The notes: generated from the sequence alone by a model not told the origin. A stretch of DNA of 64,000 nt from Boswellia sacra (GCA_013180625.2 SNVD02002702.1:620001-684000); one strand, 5' to 3'. Positions 1 to 13,750 are shown, numbered from the stretch's first letter. A program made the numbers and translations.

Positions 1-2992
1 GTGCTGTAGACACACAAGGGCAAGCAGAGAAATTGAGACCCAATGAAGATGATGCAAATTTGTGGTCTAGGGTTCAAAGAGTAAAGGTTCGCCAATGCAA
101 GAAGCAATCGAAGGAACTTTCAGCACTTTATAAGGGGCAAGAAATCCGGGCCCATGAGGGTTCAATATTGACAATGAAATTTAGTCCTGATGGGCAGTAT
201 CTTGCAAGTGCTGGGGAAGATGGGGTTGTGAGGTTGTGGCAGGTGGTGGTGGATCAGAGATTAAACGAACTTGACATTCCAGAGATTGATCCCTCTTGCA
301 TTTACTTCACAGTGAATCATCTTTCTGAATTGAAGCCTCTCTTCATGGATAAAGAGAAAATGAGTATATTGAGGAGCCTGAGAAGAACATCAGATTCAGC
401 TTGTGTGGTATTCCCTCCTAAAGTCTTCCGGATATTGGAGAAGCCATTGCATGAATTCCATGGGCACAACGGCGAGATATTGGATCTCTCGTGGTCAACG
501 AATAATGTATGTTATTATTTGAAGAACAATATCTTCTTAAACTCCCAAAAAGAGAAATGAATGGTTATAATTCTGGGAGAAACTGAATCAAGTTTTCATT
601 ATCTTTTTCTATGTTGCAGTGTCTGCTATCATCATCTGTTGATCAAACTGTTCGCTTGTGGCGAGTAGGGACTGATCATTGCCTCGGAGTCTTTCCACAT
701 AGTAATTATGGTGAGTTTCTGCCTGTTTCTTGTCTTTCTTATATGTTTTTGGTTCAAATTCTATTTTGCTTTTGACTGTATATCTCAATCTGATTATCCC
801 TCATTTATTTATTTATTTATTTTATGTTATCACGATGCAGTAACCTGTGTTCAGTTCAATCCTGTTGATGATAATCACTTCATTAGTGGCTCAATAGATG
901 GAAAAATTCGTATTTGGTCCATTGCTGGCTGCAAAGTTGTTGACTGGGCTGATATAAGAGATATAGTTACTGCTGTTTGCTATCGTCCAGATGGTCAGGT
1001 TTGGTGATTTTCTTTCTCTTTCATCTACCAGAAATAATTTCTGTGCTTCCATGACTAAGTGAGTTTATCTAAACCATTTCCTTCTCCACTCAGGGAGGAA
1101 TTGTCGGCACTATGACGGGCAATTGCCGCTTTTACAGTATGTCAGGTATGCTTATTATCGGGTCAAGTATTACCCAATACCATGCATAGATATTTTTATG
1201 TTTTCCTCTGTTAATTCTTACTTTAGAATAATAACTTTCAAGGCATTGAATTTACTTATACATCTTTTTCGAGCTGGTTATTTGCTTACCATGTTTGTTG
1301 AGTAACATGATTTTGTATCACAATGGAATGATGCCTTGCGCCAGTGGATACCAGCATAACCTGTTTTCGGTAGTTTTCTGCTAATTAATTCTTTTATTTT
1401 TCCAATAAAAAAAAATTCTTAGTATTTCATTATTGATTTGCCAAAATATTGTACCCTCTACAGTTAAAATCACTCTGTGGCTTCTAGGTACCAGTAGGAC
1501 TTGATGGGCAAACATAGAGATAGTGTGGTTGCAATCCTGAGTCCAACAATCATCTATATTGTTCAACACCGTTGGTTTATTAAGAAATATATAAGTCTTG
1601 TCATATATAGGTTTTGCAGAATATGCAAAAGAAGAAAAAATTATTTTGCAAGCATGCTCACGTGTTGCTTCAAAGTAAGAAGCCCTGATATTAGAGCATG
1701 TATGTTTATGTATACACATAAGAGCAGCACGCTTATGTTTGCTACATGACAATTGAAAGAAGTTGAGTAGCTCCATGGACCTAATATTTGATTGTTTAGA
1801 AAGACTTGTCATGGCTAAATCTTTTTAATGTGACAGAATGATGTTCACCTTGGACATTTGTACTGACCAACCGGTTTTCTTTTTGTCGTAGTTCAGGCAG
1901 TCACATGCAGCTGGATGGTGAACTATGCTTGCATAGTAAGAAGAAGACCCCCTGCAAAAGGATTACTGGCTTCCAAGTAGATATCTTTGCCATTCCTGTG
2001 CTTCTTTTTGTGCTTTCTGTCAATTACATATATATGACTTTTTTACCCCTTAAGTATAATGAGCAATCTTACTCATAGGATGTCACTTACTGCAGTTTTT
2101 CCCACAAGATTCAAGCAAAGTAATGGTCACTTGTGCTGATTCTCAAGTCAGAATCCTTCAAGGGCTTAATCTGATTGGCAAATACAAGGGTGTGTATTTG
2201 GTTCTTTTTCTTAAGTTTTTCTTTTTAAATAATCTTGTTATGCTTCGATCCGATTATATAGAGTTGGCTAATGTGGGCAAGGCAATGGTTGATAGCCTAT
2301 TCAAGACTTCATTTCTAGTACTTCTCTTTTGGCAAAATTCATATTATAAAGCCTCGATGCTGTTTATAACATTTTTGTTAATAAATTTTATCTCAAATGT
2401 TGGTTAATTGTTGTTTTTTCTGTTACACATTAGTTTCTAAAATTTTCTCTTTCCTTTAGGACTTCGAAGTACAGGAAACCAACTATCTGCATGTTTCACC
2501 TCAGATGGAAAGCACATTGTCTCAGCATGTGAGGATTCCTATGTATATATGTGGAATTGCATCGGTCAGAAAGAGCCTGCTACTCAAGCAAAAAGTATCA
2601 AGTCTTGGGAGCGTTTCACAACCAATGCATCTGTTGCAATACCTTGGTGTGGCCTGAAATGTGGGAATCCAGAGAATGAATGGCAATTTCCTGTCTCTGA
2701 TGGTGATTCACCAGAGATTGTGTCAATGTTTTCTCCTGCTCGTTTCTCTTTGAGCCAAGATTATTTTTTGGAGTCTTTTCCCAAGGGTTCTGCAACTTGG
2801 CCAGAAGAAAAGCTTCCTGAATTAAACTCACTGGAACCGAAACCTGCAATTCATAAATCTCAATACAAACTCTTAAAAAGTTCATGCCAGAGCACATCTC
2901 ATTCTCATGCGTGGGGGCTAGTTATTGTGACTGCTGGGTGGGATGGACGAATTAGATCATTTCACAATTATGGGTTACCGGTACCTGTTTGA
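1..2992 (+). CDS. WD40-repeat protein, WDR44-like (5' end outside window)
   Basis: I see seven coding blocks joined by GT-AG introns with consistent phase: <3-506, 620-710, 841-998, 1094-1145, 1897-1976, 2096-2189 and 2460-2992 (TGA). They give about 503 residues; the frame is open to the left edge, so the N-terminus is missing. At least six or seven WD40 blades are visible: [14 protein letters not shown]...[18 protein letters not shown]...[18 protein letters not shown]...KIRIWSI, a weaker blade around [11 protein letters not shown], one ending [16 protein letters not shown]...VYMWNC, and a last one ending [11 protein letters not shown] spacer of about 60 residues after blade 1 carries [16 protein letters not shown], which resembles plant proteins annotated as WD repeat-containing protein 44-like. 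WD40 propellers are protein-interaction scaffolds; animal WDR44 binds Rab11, but the plant function is not established. Intron 5 (1146-1896) is the longest and shows no other feature. The 3' UTR probably extends several hundred bases past the stop. Confidence 0.9.
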
Positions 2993-5900
2993 AATCGAAG
3001 CAGAATGATAGGACTTTTAGAGAATCAACATTCACCTCACTGTTAGGCACTTTACATGTTTATTGCCAACTAAGGTTGAGTGCCCGCTGCAAACAAGTGA
3101 CCTCAATTTTGACAGTGTCAACAGTGATAAGAAGTTAAGGTTTGAATTCTTCATGGGCATGTGCACTGCAGATTGATGTTTGAGAATTAAGGGTGGGTCC
3201 TTCGAAGATATCAGACGCCTGCTGTGATAGATATAGGTCATGACAAGTGTCTATACTTCCATGGTTGCGACGTAATCCAGCTTGGTTTCCAGCAAGTGGT
3301 TGAGGTTAGCTTATCTATATACCACCTTAATTCATGATTGTTCATTTATTACCGGAAAGAAATTTTTGTCCGTCGGCCCAGAAAAAGAAATGCAAGCCAT
3401 GTGTTAGGAGAAGCGAATTTAGATATTATCCCTGTATAATGGAGGTGCTTGTGGGGCCTTGTTAAACCTCTTCCTTTAGCTCTCAAACATGAAAGTGGAA
3501 GAATTTAAAAGCTGGTGGTCTCAATTAATTTTGGGAAAGAATGGTGGGGAACTTGGCCATTATGACATGTTGGCCGTTCTAAATCATTGAATCTTTTTGT
3601 CTGCCATTTTTGGTTTGCTTCAGCTTCATGGTAGGGTCAGCTTCACCTGGGCTTGGTGCTGGTGATGAGGATATATGCTTTTTGCATTGAAATGAGCTTT
3701 TCTTAGTTGATAAGCCTAGGCTTGAAATGCAGGTAAAGGGACAGGCACAGGCACTTCGCTAACCTTTCGTTGAGGATTTGCTTGAATGCATATAATCAAT
3801 CTCCTTTTGTTTTGCTAACAAAATTTGTAAATTTTATTCTCAGAAATCTCTTTAGTCTAACATGACCTTTAGTTAGTCTCCAGTTACCAGGGTTTCTTTC
3901 TCTTTTTGTAATTTTTTTTTGGGGGGTTTAGCAGAAAGAAAATATGAAATTATGTTTCTCATTTTTAGCAAATATGTAACTTAAGTTTACTTATGTAAAT
4001 AAAATTTATCAAGTAGTTCATTTTTTGTATGTGTGTTTTGTTTTACCGGTTTAGAGAGAACAATATTGAGCATTTTTTTTTTAATCATCTTGTATTGTGG
4101 GGCCAACCATGAGCATCTCCTTGTAAATTTATGTGGAATAAATTTCTATTGGGTCATGTTGTCAAATGAATAATGCTATACATCTGAACAACGTTTACAA
4201 ACTCTTTTATACAAATTGATGAGGTATTATTATTCGATTTATTTATTTATTTATTTTTTGCTTAGTATCAATCCGACAATATTGTATCTCTTATAAAAAA
4301 TTAATATCATTGAACTCTATTATGGAAGAAGCATGGAAAGAACTTACTGGCAATGCCAACCTGTAAATTAGGTCAGGCCTGCAATGTTTTAGCTTTAATT
4401 GCTTTGGAATTGGTTAATAGTTTTGTCTTTGAATATCCAAGATTGTTTCAAGTTGGATTATTCCATAATATTCCAGTATTTGGATATTTCAGCTGGGAAA
4501 TTATACATTATCAATAAGGATTCTTAAAATTAACTTCGTTATGTAACCTATCCTTTTACTATAAAAAACATTGGAGGGAATATGGGTAGGTTAGGTTGGT
4601 GAACATATTATTAGCTATTTTTTAATTCTAATTAAACAATTAAAAAAAGACAATAACTACAGAAATCAATCATTTCATTAAAAATAAATTCTATGAAATT
4701 CTATTTCATTCTAAATTTCTTTGAAATTGATCAAAAACCTTTTTTTTTTTTTTGGAAGTTTGAAGGATGTAATAGATGAATTCTAAACCAAAAGGACTTG
4801 CAATAATAGATTGGTTTGACACAAATTAGAACCTTTTTTACAAGGGTTTTCAATATTATCTGAAGCCCTAGGAGACCTTTAAATTAACAAAATCTCTTTT
4901 GGTGACAGATGAACCACCCTTTTTCTATTGATCAATTTAATTATTGTTATCACTTCAATAATATTATTAGACTACTACTACAACAAATCTTCTCGACACA
5001 ATAAACCAACAACTAGTTCGACAAAAAGAACCTAAACCTCTATCATTACAAAGCAGGAATTTTCTTAAGAAATCGACAGAAAAATAGTTAATTTTAAGGG
5101 AGAATTATTGATAGGCTAGATAGGTGATGGATGAGTTTAAAGTTTAAAGTAATTGTTGGGTTCATAGGATACTTCATAAAGAGCAAAAAATTAAGATTTT
5201 ATTTGTACGAAGGTACCACTGTTAGCAGACCAAACGATTCATTTTATGGGGACAAATTAACCGATTGTCCTCAATTTAAATCAAAGGACACTTTATTTCA
5301 GGATTCTCATTTTGGCTTTTAGGGCTTTGGAGCTTTTCTTTAATTGATTAATTAAAGAGACAATCTGCCAACAATAAGTTCAATGATGCATGATATTATT
5401 GATTATTTTATGTTAAAATATTTCATTTTCTCGAGAAAACTATTGTTTAGATCCAATCATCCAATATAAGTCCCTGGCAGCGAAACATCTATTATAAATA
5501 ATGAATTATATGTATAGTTTAATACAACTAAGTGGTTAATCATTTATTTATTAATAATTTTGTTTGTTCTTGTACCTTTAGCATCAAACCTCACCCACCC
5601 CAATAACATAGCTCGATGAGATTTGGGGAATATAATATTCATTATTTTAGCAACAAATTATCTTAGGAGGTACATGAATTTAATTTAATTTAAAATCGGA
5701 AAAACCTTTTAAGAAACCAATTACAATCACTAGTTCAAACCAAGTAAATATTTTCTGTTTTAGACTTCAATAGCATATGTTCTTCGTATTTATGGGTTTA
5801 CTATGAAACTCCACATAAATAGATCCTTAATAACTAATTCGATATCTCATTCACTAACGATATAAGATATAAGATCACTAATTATACTAAATGAGCTAAT

Positions 5901-7430
5901 GTAATACTAGGATGAAAATCTTAATGTTGCGTATTCTAAATTTACTTCAAATTAGCTTAGAACGTATCAAATCCCTATTCACTTGTTCTTCGTTGTAGCG
6001 TTGATTAAGAAAATTAAATTCAAACAAATCTTCCGAAAAAAAAAAAGAGTTGTACTATTCAACCCTCAACTTTTGACTCATTAATAACTTGTTTCTAAAT
6101 TAACCCCATCAAACATTTTAATTTAATATTATTTTCTCATTAAATTGTATTTAATTCCTTAAATTAACTTGACCTGTATAATTTGGATTTGATCAACATT
6201 TCTGTATCTCAAATAATGTGTCATTTTAATATGATACTATCACTTCATTTATTATATTTTCTAATCTTTTACATCTCAAAGCTACACATAACTAAAATTG
6301 AAAAAATTCATATAACTTAAGATTGGATCTATGCATAATATATAGAATATTTTCCATTTGCACCCGGAATATTCTTTGTATCCATTTTGAATAAAATTGC
6401 TCATTCTTATAGCCGGGCCATAATGTTAGAAGCTTTGGGCCCAAAGCTCCCTCAAATAACACCCAGACCGAAAGGTTGGTTCTAAATGCACGACATATCA
6501 TTTCTAAAGCTACCCTTCATCGTTTATTTCAATTTTCTACTTGCGATAAATTGTAATTTTTGCTTTGTTATTTAACTAGGAAGTGACACCTTCATTTATC
6601 TATATACACATCTGTTGTGCCTCATCCAATAATATTATATTTATAAAATCTTTATATAAAATTAATGTGACATCAAGAAAATAAAAGATAAATACAAGAA
6701 AATTAATATAATAAATGTTGATGAGTGCTGTAATAGTGAACGAGTGATGCCACATCAACTTCGTAAACAAATTTTATATACAAACTTTATAAGTATAATA
6801 TTACTTTTTATATAAATTTATTTGTACACATATGCTCTACCTCAACATAAACAAAAAAAAATGTTACTTTAATATTTTGATAATGGTATTATAAAATTTT
6901 TAGAAAATGATATTTAATGAAAGGTATCTCACCTTTTCAAGAATTAAATTCTTTGTTTAGGAAAGATTAAATTTTTTTATTTATTATTTTTATTTAGTAA
7001 CATATATCTTTAAGTTATACGTTAAAATAATCATACGGTTTATAAGTTTAAGCACATTTGTTATTGTCTAAGTATCCAATAATAGTACTTTTTTTTCTTT
7101 TTTTGCTCTTAAACACTAGTTAGGGAGAAAAATACAATTCTTACAACTTTTTACTAATATAGGAATTATCAAGGATCAATAAATAACCATGACTTTTTTT
7201 TTTTAAGTTTTAGTATTAATATTATATTGTATTATTTATTAAAGAAAAAGGGCCTTAAAGTCAAGGGCATTTATCTGAGAGGAATAAAAATTATATGATA
7301 ATATATAAGAACATAAAAATATTAAAACTGAGTTTTTAAACTTTTAACAAACACTTTTTTTTATTAACAAAGTTGTTGGACAAATAATTAAAAAATTGAG
7401 ATATTAAAGATTGAAAGGTAAAATCTAAAA
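2993..7430. other. AT-rich intergenic spacer with WD40 gene 3' UTR
   Basis: The first 0.4-0.9 kb after the stop codon is less AT-rich and is probably 3' UTR of the WD40 gene. The rest is AT-rich with many poly-A/T runs. Open frames here are short and have no recognisable domain. One MITE (6628-6806) is listed separately. I see no other gene. Confidence 0.6.
6628..6806. mobile_element. MITE, family A
   Basis: Imperfect terminal inverted repeats bound this segment. The left end reads AATAATATTATATTTATAAA and the reverse complement of the right end reads GTAATATTATACTTATAAAG. Both arms then continue into the family's conserved ATGTGACATCA-like inner motif. Two further copies of the same terminal design lie at 42154-42383 and 57178-57455. 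There is no coding capacity. The target-site duplication is unclear because the flanks are AT-rich. Confidence 0.6.
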
Positions 7431-7501
7431 TGCGCATCCGGGGAATCGAACCCCGGTCAGTACCGTGGGAGGGTACTATGATACCACTACACCAGATGCG
7501 C
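7431..7501 (-). tRNA. tRNA-Gly (anticodon CCC)
   Basis: The reverse complement folds as a 71-nt cloverleaf. It has a 7-bp acceptor stem (GCGCATC pairing with GATGCGC) and discriminator base A. The D-arm contains TGGTGTAGTGG (A box). The anticodon stem is GTACC/GGTAC around the loop CTCCCAC, so the anticodon is CCC and it reads GGG glycine codons. The T-arm is CCGGG-TTCGATT-CCCGG (B box). There is no intron. TTTT follows the 3' end on the minus strand, as expected for RNA polymerase III termination, and TATA-like and CAA motifs lie upstream on the minus strand. Confidence 0.96.
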
Positions 7502-8696
7502 TTTGTTGGGTGGGTTTTCTGTTGTTTTATATAAATTGATTGCCATTAGTGTTCTTGGTTTTCAATTCTGAGGAACTTATGCAATCAAAACAATCTGTAT
7601 TTGTTTATAAATTTTATATTTATATCTTCAAAATGATTTAAAACTATGTGGTTGTGGTTGATTTTGAATAATGAAAAGATTAGGTTGCATCAATTCATCT
7701 ATTTCTCACTTTTCGATATAATATAAACCATGAAATTTCAGTGAAGATGCTCCTAATCGGTGTACAATATTGTACATGACAAGATGCGTCCGAGGCTTAG
7801 TAGATACTAGTAACAATAAAAACAAAATAAACAAAAGGATACCATAAATCATCCATGCTTAACCCTTTGAATTTAGGTGACAGCAAATTAAGCAAAAGCC
7901 AAGAATTATGTAATCTACTTAACGTTGGTTCTGCTATGCTTCTCTTCTCTGTTAATTTATCAAGATCGTAAGGCATGCTTGGAATTGCTTAAACCGTTTC
8001 CAAATCATAATTTAATTTCTTCACATACTATTCTTCAAAGTGAAGAAGAGTAAAATTTCCATTAATACAAAACTACTATGTTTCACTTATCAGTTTACAT
8101 TTAACACTCATCTTTTCAGTTAACAATCACAGCTAATTAGTCTGCCATTGATATTAGAGCAAATATCATTCACTTTTGAGGTCTGGAAAGTTTATTGGAT
8201 GATGGCACCATTCGGTTGTGTTGTATGACAAACTTTAGTTGTTTACAGTAAAGAAAACATGAAAGTTTATAAATGAATATGCATTCACATTTTAAGAAGG
8301 AACTGGAAGAAAAGATTTTCTGAATCCATAAACCAACACAGATAAGAATAGGATAATTTTTCATTTTTCACAATATTTAGACAAATTAGCTCAGTAGATC
8401 AAACAAAGTGTATATATCGAAACACTTATGTATTGAAACAGTTAATGAGCACAAAATTTAACTATAAAGACCACGAATTGTCATTACATTCCTCTCCTTG
8501 ATTTTCAGTCAATCAGTGAAATGTACAAAGGACTATAAGGACAGGTACAACCAGTAACATAATGTCTTCAACATGCATTATTTACCATGTTTGAGATTAG
8601 ACAAAATCGTCGATGTATGTAGTAGCCTGCATAATAATCTTAGCAGATGAAGAAAATGCAAAAGAAAAAAAAAAAAAAAAAGGTATGGAATGGAAA
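7502..8696. other. Spacer and probable 3' UTR of the TL17-like gene
   Basis: AT-rich sequence between the tRNA-Gly and the stop codon of the minus-strand lumenal-protein gene. The part near 8400-8696 is probably that gene's 3' UTR. I see no other supported gene. Confidence 0.5.
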
Positions 8697-11362
8697 TCAT
8701 CGACATCCCAACTCAACTCTTCCTTCAGCACTGATAGTTTTATTGGTACAAAGCTTCTGAAGATCAACGTAGCCTATAATGGTGTCTTCAAAAACTGCAT
8801 CTTCTAGTTTGGCTTCATCAAAAGTGGAGCCTGATAATACTGTGTTCTTAAACAGAGCTCCTTGGAGATCTGCTTTGTCAAAAACTACACGATCTAAAAC
8901 AGCATTGGAGAAGTCCACACCTGTTTTTGTCATTCAGTCGTAACCTCATCATAATTTTGAAAATTTTTAGCATTATCATAAAAAATCACACTGGGATGAT
9001 CCTACATAGCAAAGGGGACTTTGGTGTATTTAAAAAATTTATGTCAAGAATTTTGATTGAAATGAAGGAAGTATGTTCATTTCAAAACAGTGATAGAACT
9101 CCCAAAACTCAAGCATTGATCTGTATACTATGAGATTGTCAAGAGTTTTCCTGCAATTGATCAAAATTACAAATTACTAGGAAATTATTTAATGCATAGT
9201 AATGAATATCAGTCCTTTGAAACATTCAAATGCAAGACAGTACATAGCTTTGAATTAATTTTAGAAGTTCGAGGACAGTGACACATTCTTATATTATTTG
9301 ATCCTTACATTCGAATAGGCTTTGTTGTGTTTAATCTTGAAGGCAAGCATGGACATTCCATGGAAATGATAGCAGTCCACCTACCATTATTCTAAACAGC
9401 AACTAAAATATTTCTATTTTCCTGTTTGTGGCATTTGTAATGGCCAACTCTCATTCCATAAAGGGCTATCTCAGAGCCTCAATATCTCAAAATTCGAACT
9501 CCTTTCCAGGAGATTAACTGCCACAAATACTATATGAAAAAAAATAAATCCACCTTCATATGCTTTGATTGAGGTGAAAGCCAAATGTATACATGTTAAG
9601 AGTTTTTCAAAGTTAATAATTTGCAGATTAAGTTTAGCCAAAACTTTGCACTGCTAAAGGTATTCATGATATACACTGAAGTGGATAATTAAGTGAACAT
9701 AACTGCAATGGCATGGAAGATAATTACCTTTGAAGCTTGCTCCCACAGCATAAGCCTTTGACATTACCACTTCCGACATGTCCGCACCATCAAACTTGGC
9801 ATCAGCCATAAGTGCTGCTGCAAGAGACTTCCCCTTCAGGTTGGATTTATCATTTGAGTAATCACAGAAGCGGAGATCAATTGGCTTGTCATAAACACCA
9901 TTTGCCTGACCTATTGTGTTACCAACATATGCACGCTCACATCGGTTAGGCTCTGTTGACAGTGGAGGCAACCTCTGCAGGGCAAACACACTATAATTTC
10001 GTAATCTTCCATGTTCTCTGAATATGTAAATACTATAGATTCAACTATCAACATCATTGCAATTCATTTCCATGATCAAACACAGAATTTAACCTGACAG
10101 AGAAAAGGGTAACAAAAATGTAAATAGCAAGAGAAACATAGGGGACAAAAGGAGAAAATACACTGCCAGCCAAGTTGGAGTAAACTCCCAAAGGAAAGAG
10201 AGAAGCACAAAGCCCAGTGTTGCAAAAAGACCCAAAAAGTAAAATGCTCAATACCATGTTCTCCAACCTTTAGATTGAAAGATTGATGATGCAGAGGTCT
10301 TTCCCATCAAACATCCTCAGACACATTAGACACCGTACAAATTTCTATTGTATTCAGCATCAACCTCTTATTGGAAAAGTGCAGAACCAAATCCAACATC
10401 AGTACCCAATTACCAATTAAACTCAACAGAAATGTATGATTGTGAGATATGAAATACCCCATGGTCAAGCACACGCAATGCACAGAGACAAATTTCCCTT
10501 TGTAAGAGAAATTTTGTCAATGAAAACCTTCAAAGAGTGCTACTGCACCTTGTAACTCGAAATTGCTAAACTGGCTAACAAGGCTAAGACTCTAATGAAT
10601 TTCGCTAAAGGTGGCCCTCTGACACCTAAGCTTTGCTTACAAAAGAATAATAGTAATAAGAAGAATTTCAAAAGGGGGTTTAGGGGAGTGCAAAACATGC
10701 ATAATTTTAGTTTCTCTTTGATTAACCAAATTATCATAAGTATAATATATGAAAAAGTAGAACAGAAAGACTTGAAAACAACAGAAATAACCAAACAAGG
10801 TGCTTCATAAAATAAATCTTGTAACAGTGTGCCACTTACCAGGTTAGCAGCAAGTACAGGTGAGGCAGCAGTCACAGCCCAAACAGCAAGAACGCCACAA
10901 GCCATACTCTTCAGTTCCTTTAAATGAGAGAAACTTTCCCTTGATTCAGAAAATTCTCTCTTAGCTGCTCTTAAGCACAATAAACATTCGTCACATCCCA
11001 TTTAATCAGTTTCACAATCTAAAGAAGTAAAATAATTGCCTACATATACACAGAACTTAGCATTCTGCCCATGCATCCACATCAGCAATGTAAATAAATC
11101 TCCATATCATGTCAAGTACTAAAATGTGAATATGTCAGATGGGTATTTCATTTTCATTTTGTTTGCTAATTCAAACGAATAAAATAACATAAAAGAAGAG
11201 AACTTGTAAATTGTAATTTGATATAGAAGTGTTTGAAGTGTTACCAGAGCAACTGATTCTGAGGGGTGAGTGGAGTTCTGGAAAGCCAAAACGGTGGTGT
11301 CCAACGGGTGAATTGCGAGGAGAAGAAGTGCTGTGAAACAATGAAGTTGAAAGGGTGGCCAT
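8697..11362 (-). CDS. TL17: Thylakoid lumenal pentapeptide-repeat protein (TL17-like)
   Basis: Four exons on the minus strand, 11362-11245, 10967-10840, 9974-9728 and 8920-8697, splice in frame into 238 residues, close to the length I recall for Arabidopsis TL17. Residues 1-40 form a Ser/Thr/Arg-rich chloroplast transit peptide starting MATLSTSLFHS. A hydrophobic thylakoid signal follows, ending in the cleavage-like motif SPVLA near residue 79. I see no clear twin-arginine before it, which favours the Sec route. The predicted mature part, about 159 residues, fits a 17 kDa lumenal protein. It contains pentapeptide repeats A(D/N)LXX in phrases such as DAKFDGADMSEVV, FDKADLQGALFKN and FDEAKLEDAVFED, and ends IGYVDLQKLC...VELGCR. 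Pentapeptide proteins fold as a right-handed beta helix; the exact role of TL17 is unknown. The symbol is by family resemblance, and the related TL15 is the main alternative. Introns 8921-9727 and 9975-10839 hold no other gene. Confidence 0.9.
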
Positions 11363-11799
11363 TAGTGAAATTCTGTGTTGAGAATTGTGATTGATGCTCT
11401 CTGCTTTGCTTTGGCTGCTCTGCGGGCTGTGTGTCTTTCACTGTCTCTCAGTTTCAAGTATTTGAGCGTTATCTTATTGAAGCTTCTATATCTAGCTTAC
11501 GTGGCATGACAACTAATCTTACTAGAAATTTAATAGAGAAAACTGAGAAAATAGATAAAAATAGAGGCCTCTTTAAAAAATAGACACATTCTGAAAAATT
11601 TTTATGCTATAGATATTTTTTTGATAAAAAGATTCAAATACCCTTTGAAAATATACTTGTATCAGGCACTAACTCTTTTCGGAGACGAAATTGTCAAATT
11701 ATAAACTATAGGGATACTCGACATTATTTGCATCTGACACATCTCGACACTCGACACATACGTATCGAGTCATGTCGAGTCATGTCGGATTCTTGATAA

Positions 11800-12025
11800 T
11801 ACTACACATGACACTCAAAACTACACATTTCACCACTCGACACTCGACATTTCATCACTCGACAAAACTCGACACTCGACATTTTACCACTCGACAAACA
11901 CTCGACACTCGACATTTCGCCACTCGACAAAACTCGACACTCGATATTTCACCACTCGATAAAACTCGACACTCGACATTACATAACTCGACACGACTCG
12001 ACAGGTTGTTTTCGAGTGTCGAGTG
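11800..12025. repeat. Degenerate tandem array of ACTCGACA units
   Basis: The motif ACTCGACACTCGACATTTC recurs with small changes, alternating with ACTCGACAAA. Near 12000 the array flips to the opposite orientation (TTCGAGTGTCGAGTGTC), so the strand can fold on itself. It forms the core of the surrounding element. Confidence 0.85.
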
Positions 12026-12104
12026 TCTTCTTCTGCGCGATATAACACTGCATTCACTTATTTCATCAATTTTCACACGTATTAACGTACAAAAATCACA
12101 TTAT

Positions 12105-12397
12105 AACACTCGATTTTCTTAAATAAGTTCACAAATCCTTTAGAAACTCAAATTTCGAATTCAAATTCTCTAGAAATTAAATCAAATCTGTAAGGAGGGA
12201 GATGGGTTTCGGTCGTCCGAAGAGAGAGAAATAAGCCTTTGAGAAAAAATAACACTCGATTTTCTTAAATAAGTTCACAAATCTTTCAGAAACTCAAATC
12301 TCGAATTCAAATTCTCTAGAAATTAAATCAAATCTGTAAAGAGAGAGATGTGTTTCGGTCATTCGAAGAGAGAGAAATAAGCATTTGGGAAAAAATT
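12105..12397. repeat. Direct duplication of about 146 bp inside the element
   Basis: Two head-to-tail copies start at TAACACTCGATTTTCTTAAA (12105 and 12251). Each runs through a CGAATTCAAATTCTCTAGAA motif to the purine-rich AAGAGAGAGAAATAAGC. They differ by scattered substitutions, so the duplication is not brand new. Confidence 0.8.
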
Positions 12398-13750
12398 GAA
12401 TACACAAGGGTAATTGGGTCTTTTTGTCAAGAAAGTGTCTATGGCATGAAAATTTTTCAGGATGTGTCTATTTTTCAAAGAGATCCCCTAATTTTGTCTA
12501 TTTTCTCAATTTTTTTAATTTAATACTACTCATTTAATACAGCATTATTCATGATATAATATTATTAAATAAATAACAATTACATAAAATAAATATTTAT
12601 AATTAAATCTAAAGCCATGACCATTAGGGAAAGGTAGGAAATATAGGTTATTTCATATTTTAATCCTTGTCAAAATTTCTAATTTATCATTTATATAATC
12701 ACGCTGTTTAGACAGTCGATAAGTTAATATTATTAAATATAATTTTTTAACTTTAAATCTTAATCATGTTTTTATTAAAAAACATTGTGTCAAAAGAATT
12801 TAAATTTTTTAAGTGGTCAGTCAAGTCAAAGATATCTAATTGTCAAGTTGGTTTGTTGGACAACTATATTTAACAAACTTTATGTAAGTTATTGAGAAGT
12901 AATTGATATATTTATTATTCGATGTCAATTTTTGTTAAGGCTCAAGAGTTGATCTATTTTGTCTCATTTTTTAACTCTTAGAGCCTCACTTCTAAATTTA
13001 TCTCATTATAAATTTTAATTTTTTAATTTTTTCTCCATAGAACCTGATTGATTCCTTTATTAACTTTTTTTAATTTCAAAATATAATATCTTTTTTTTAT
13101 TATTCTTAATCTTAAATCTTAATCTAATTGATTACTAGTTTAGTTTAGCAATTTGTTCAAATATTAAATTTGAAGTTAAAAAGAAAGAGAGAAATTAGTC
13201 ACTCTTTGGTTCACCCCCCACCATCACTCTCCTCTCTACTCTTCTTTTTCTTCTTCCTTCTCCGTTGGTCACTGGAGTTATAAACGAGAGGAGATGGGGT
13301 CTCAATGCGCACACTTGTTAACCAAGCTTTTCTATATTGTCATTTTAATCATGTACTCATTACATAAACCGAAGCTACAGTTGATGAAGTTGAAGATGCA
13401 GCGTAGTGGTATTGAAGATTTTGTTTTAAACTTTTTTTTTAATTTTAATTAGGGGGTAAACCTATAAAAAAATTATTATATATCAGGGCTAACGAGTCTA
13501 GATATAGAATTGAATATAATTAACCTTTTTGTTAAAGAGTAAATATTAAGATTTAACTAAAATTTCAAATAACCCAACTTAATTAATTATCTATTTATCA
13601 CTTAAAATATTAAAAAATTAAAGATAATATACGTAAATCAATTAATGATTGAGATAATTAATGAGTTGTTTTATTTTTAATTTTTTTTATTGAGTTACGT
13701 GTAAATTAATAGCTAGAAATGTGTATCAAGGCTTTGTGTTCTAAATTCAG

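Larger units (their letters stand above)
11536..12516. mobile_element. Mutator-like non-autonomous element with TCGAC-rich core
   Basis: The 981-bp segment is bounded by a 9-bp direct repeat AATTTAATA (11527-11535 and 12517-12525), the target-site duplication length of Mutator-like elements. Its terminal inverted repeats are about 110 bp. Both ends share TGAGAAAATAGA near the tip, then an AATAGACACAT-like block, then a GAAAAATTTT(T/C)ATG block. The core (about 11750-12030) is an array of ACTCGACA units in varying spacing. The right half also has a direct duplication of about 146 bp (12105-12250 and 12251-12397) that includes GGTTTCGGTC. It has no transposase and would need one supplied from elsewhere. 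Confidence 0.8.

Noticed and set aside
11800..12025. Array that looks superficially like a CRISPR
   Set aside because: Units are short, degenerate and of irregular spacing with no unique spacers, the array inverts, and the genome is a plant nuclear genome.
11772..12122. Open frame of 116 residues with reiterated HSTLDTRHFTTRQ-like motifs
   Set aside because: It is the translation of the ACTCGAC DNA repeat inside a transposable element; the opposite strand gives similar repeated frames, and there is no domain.
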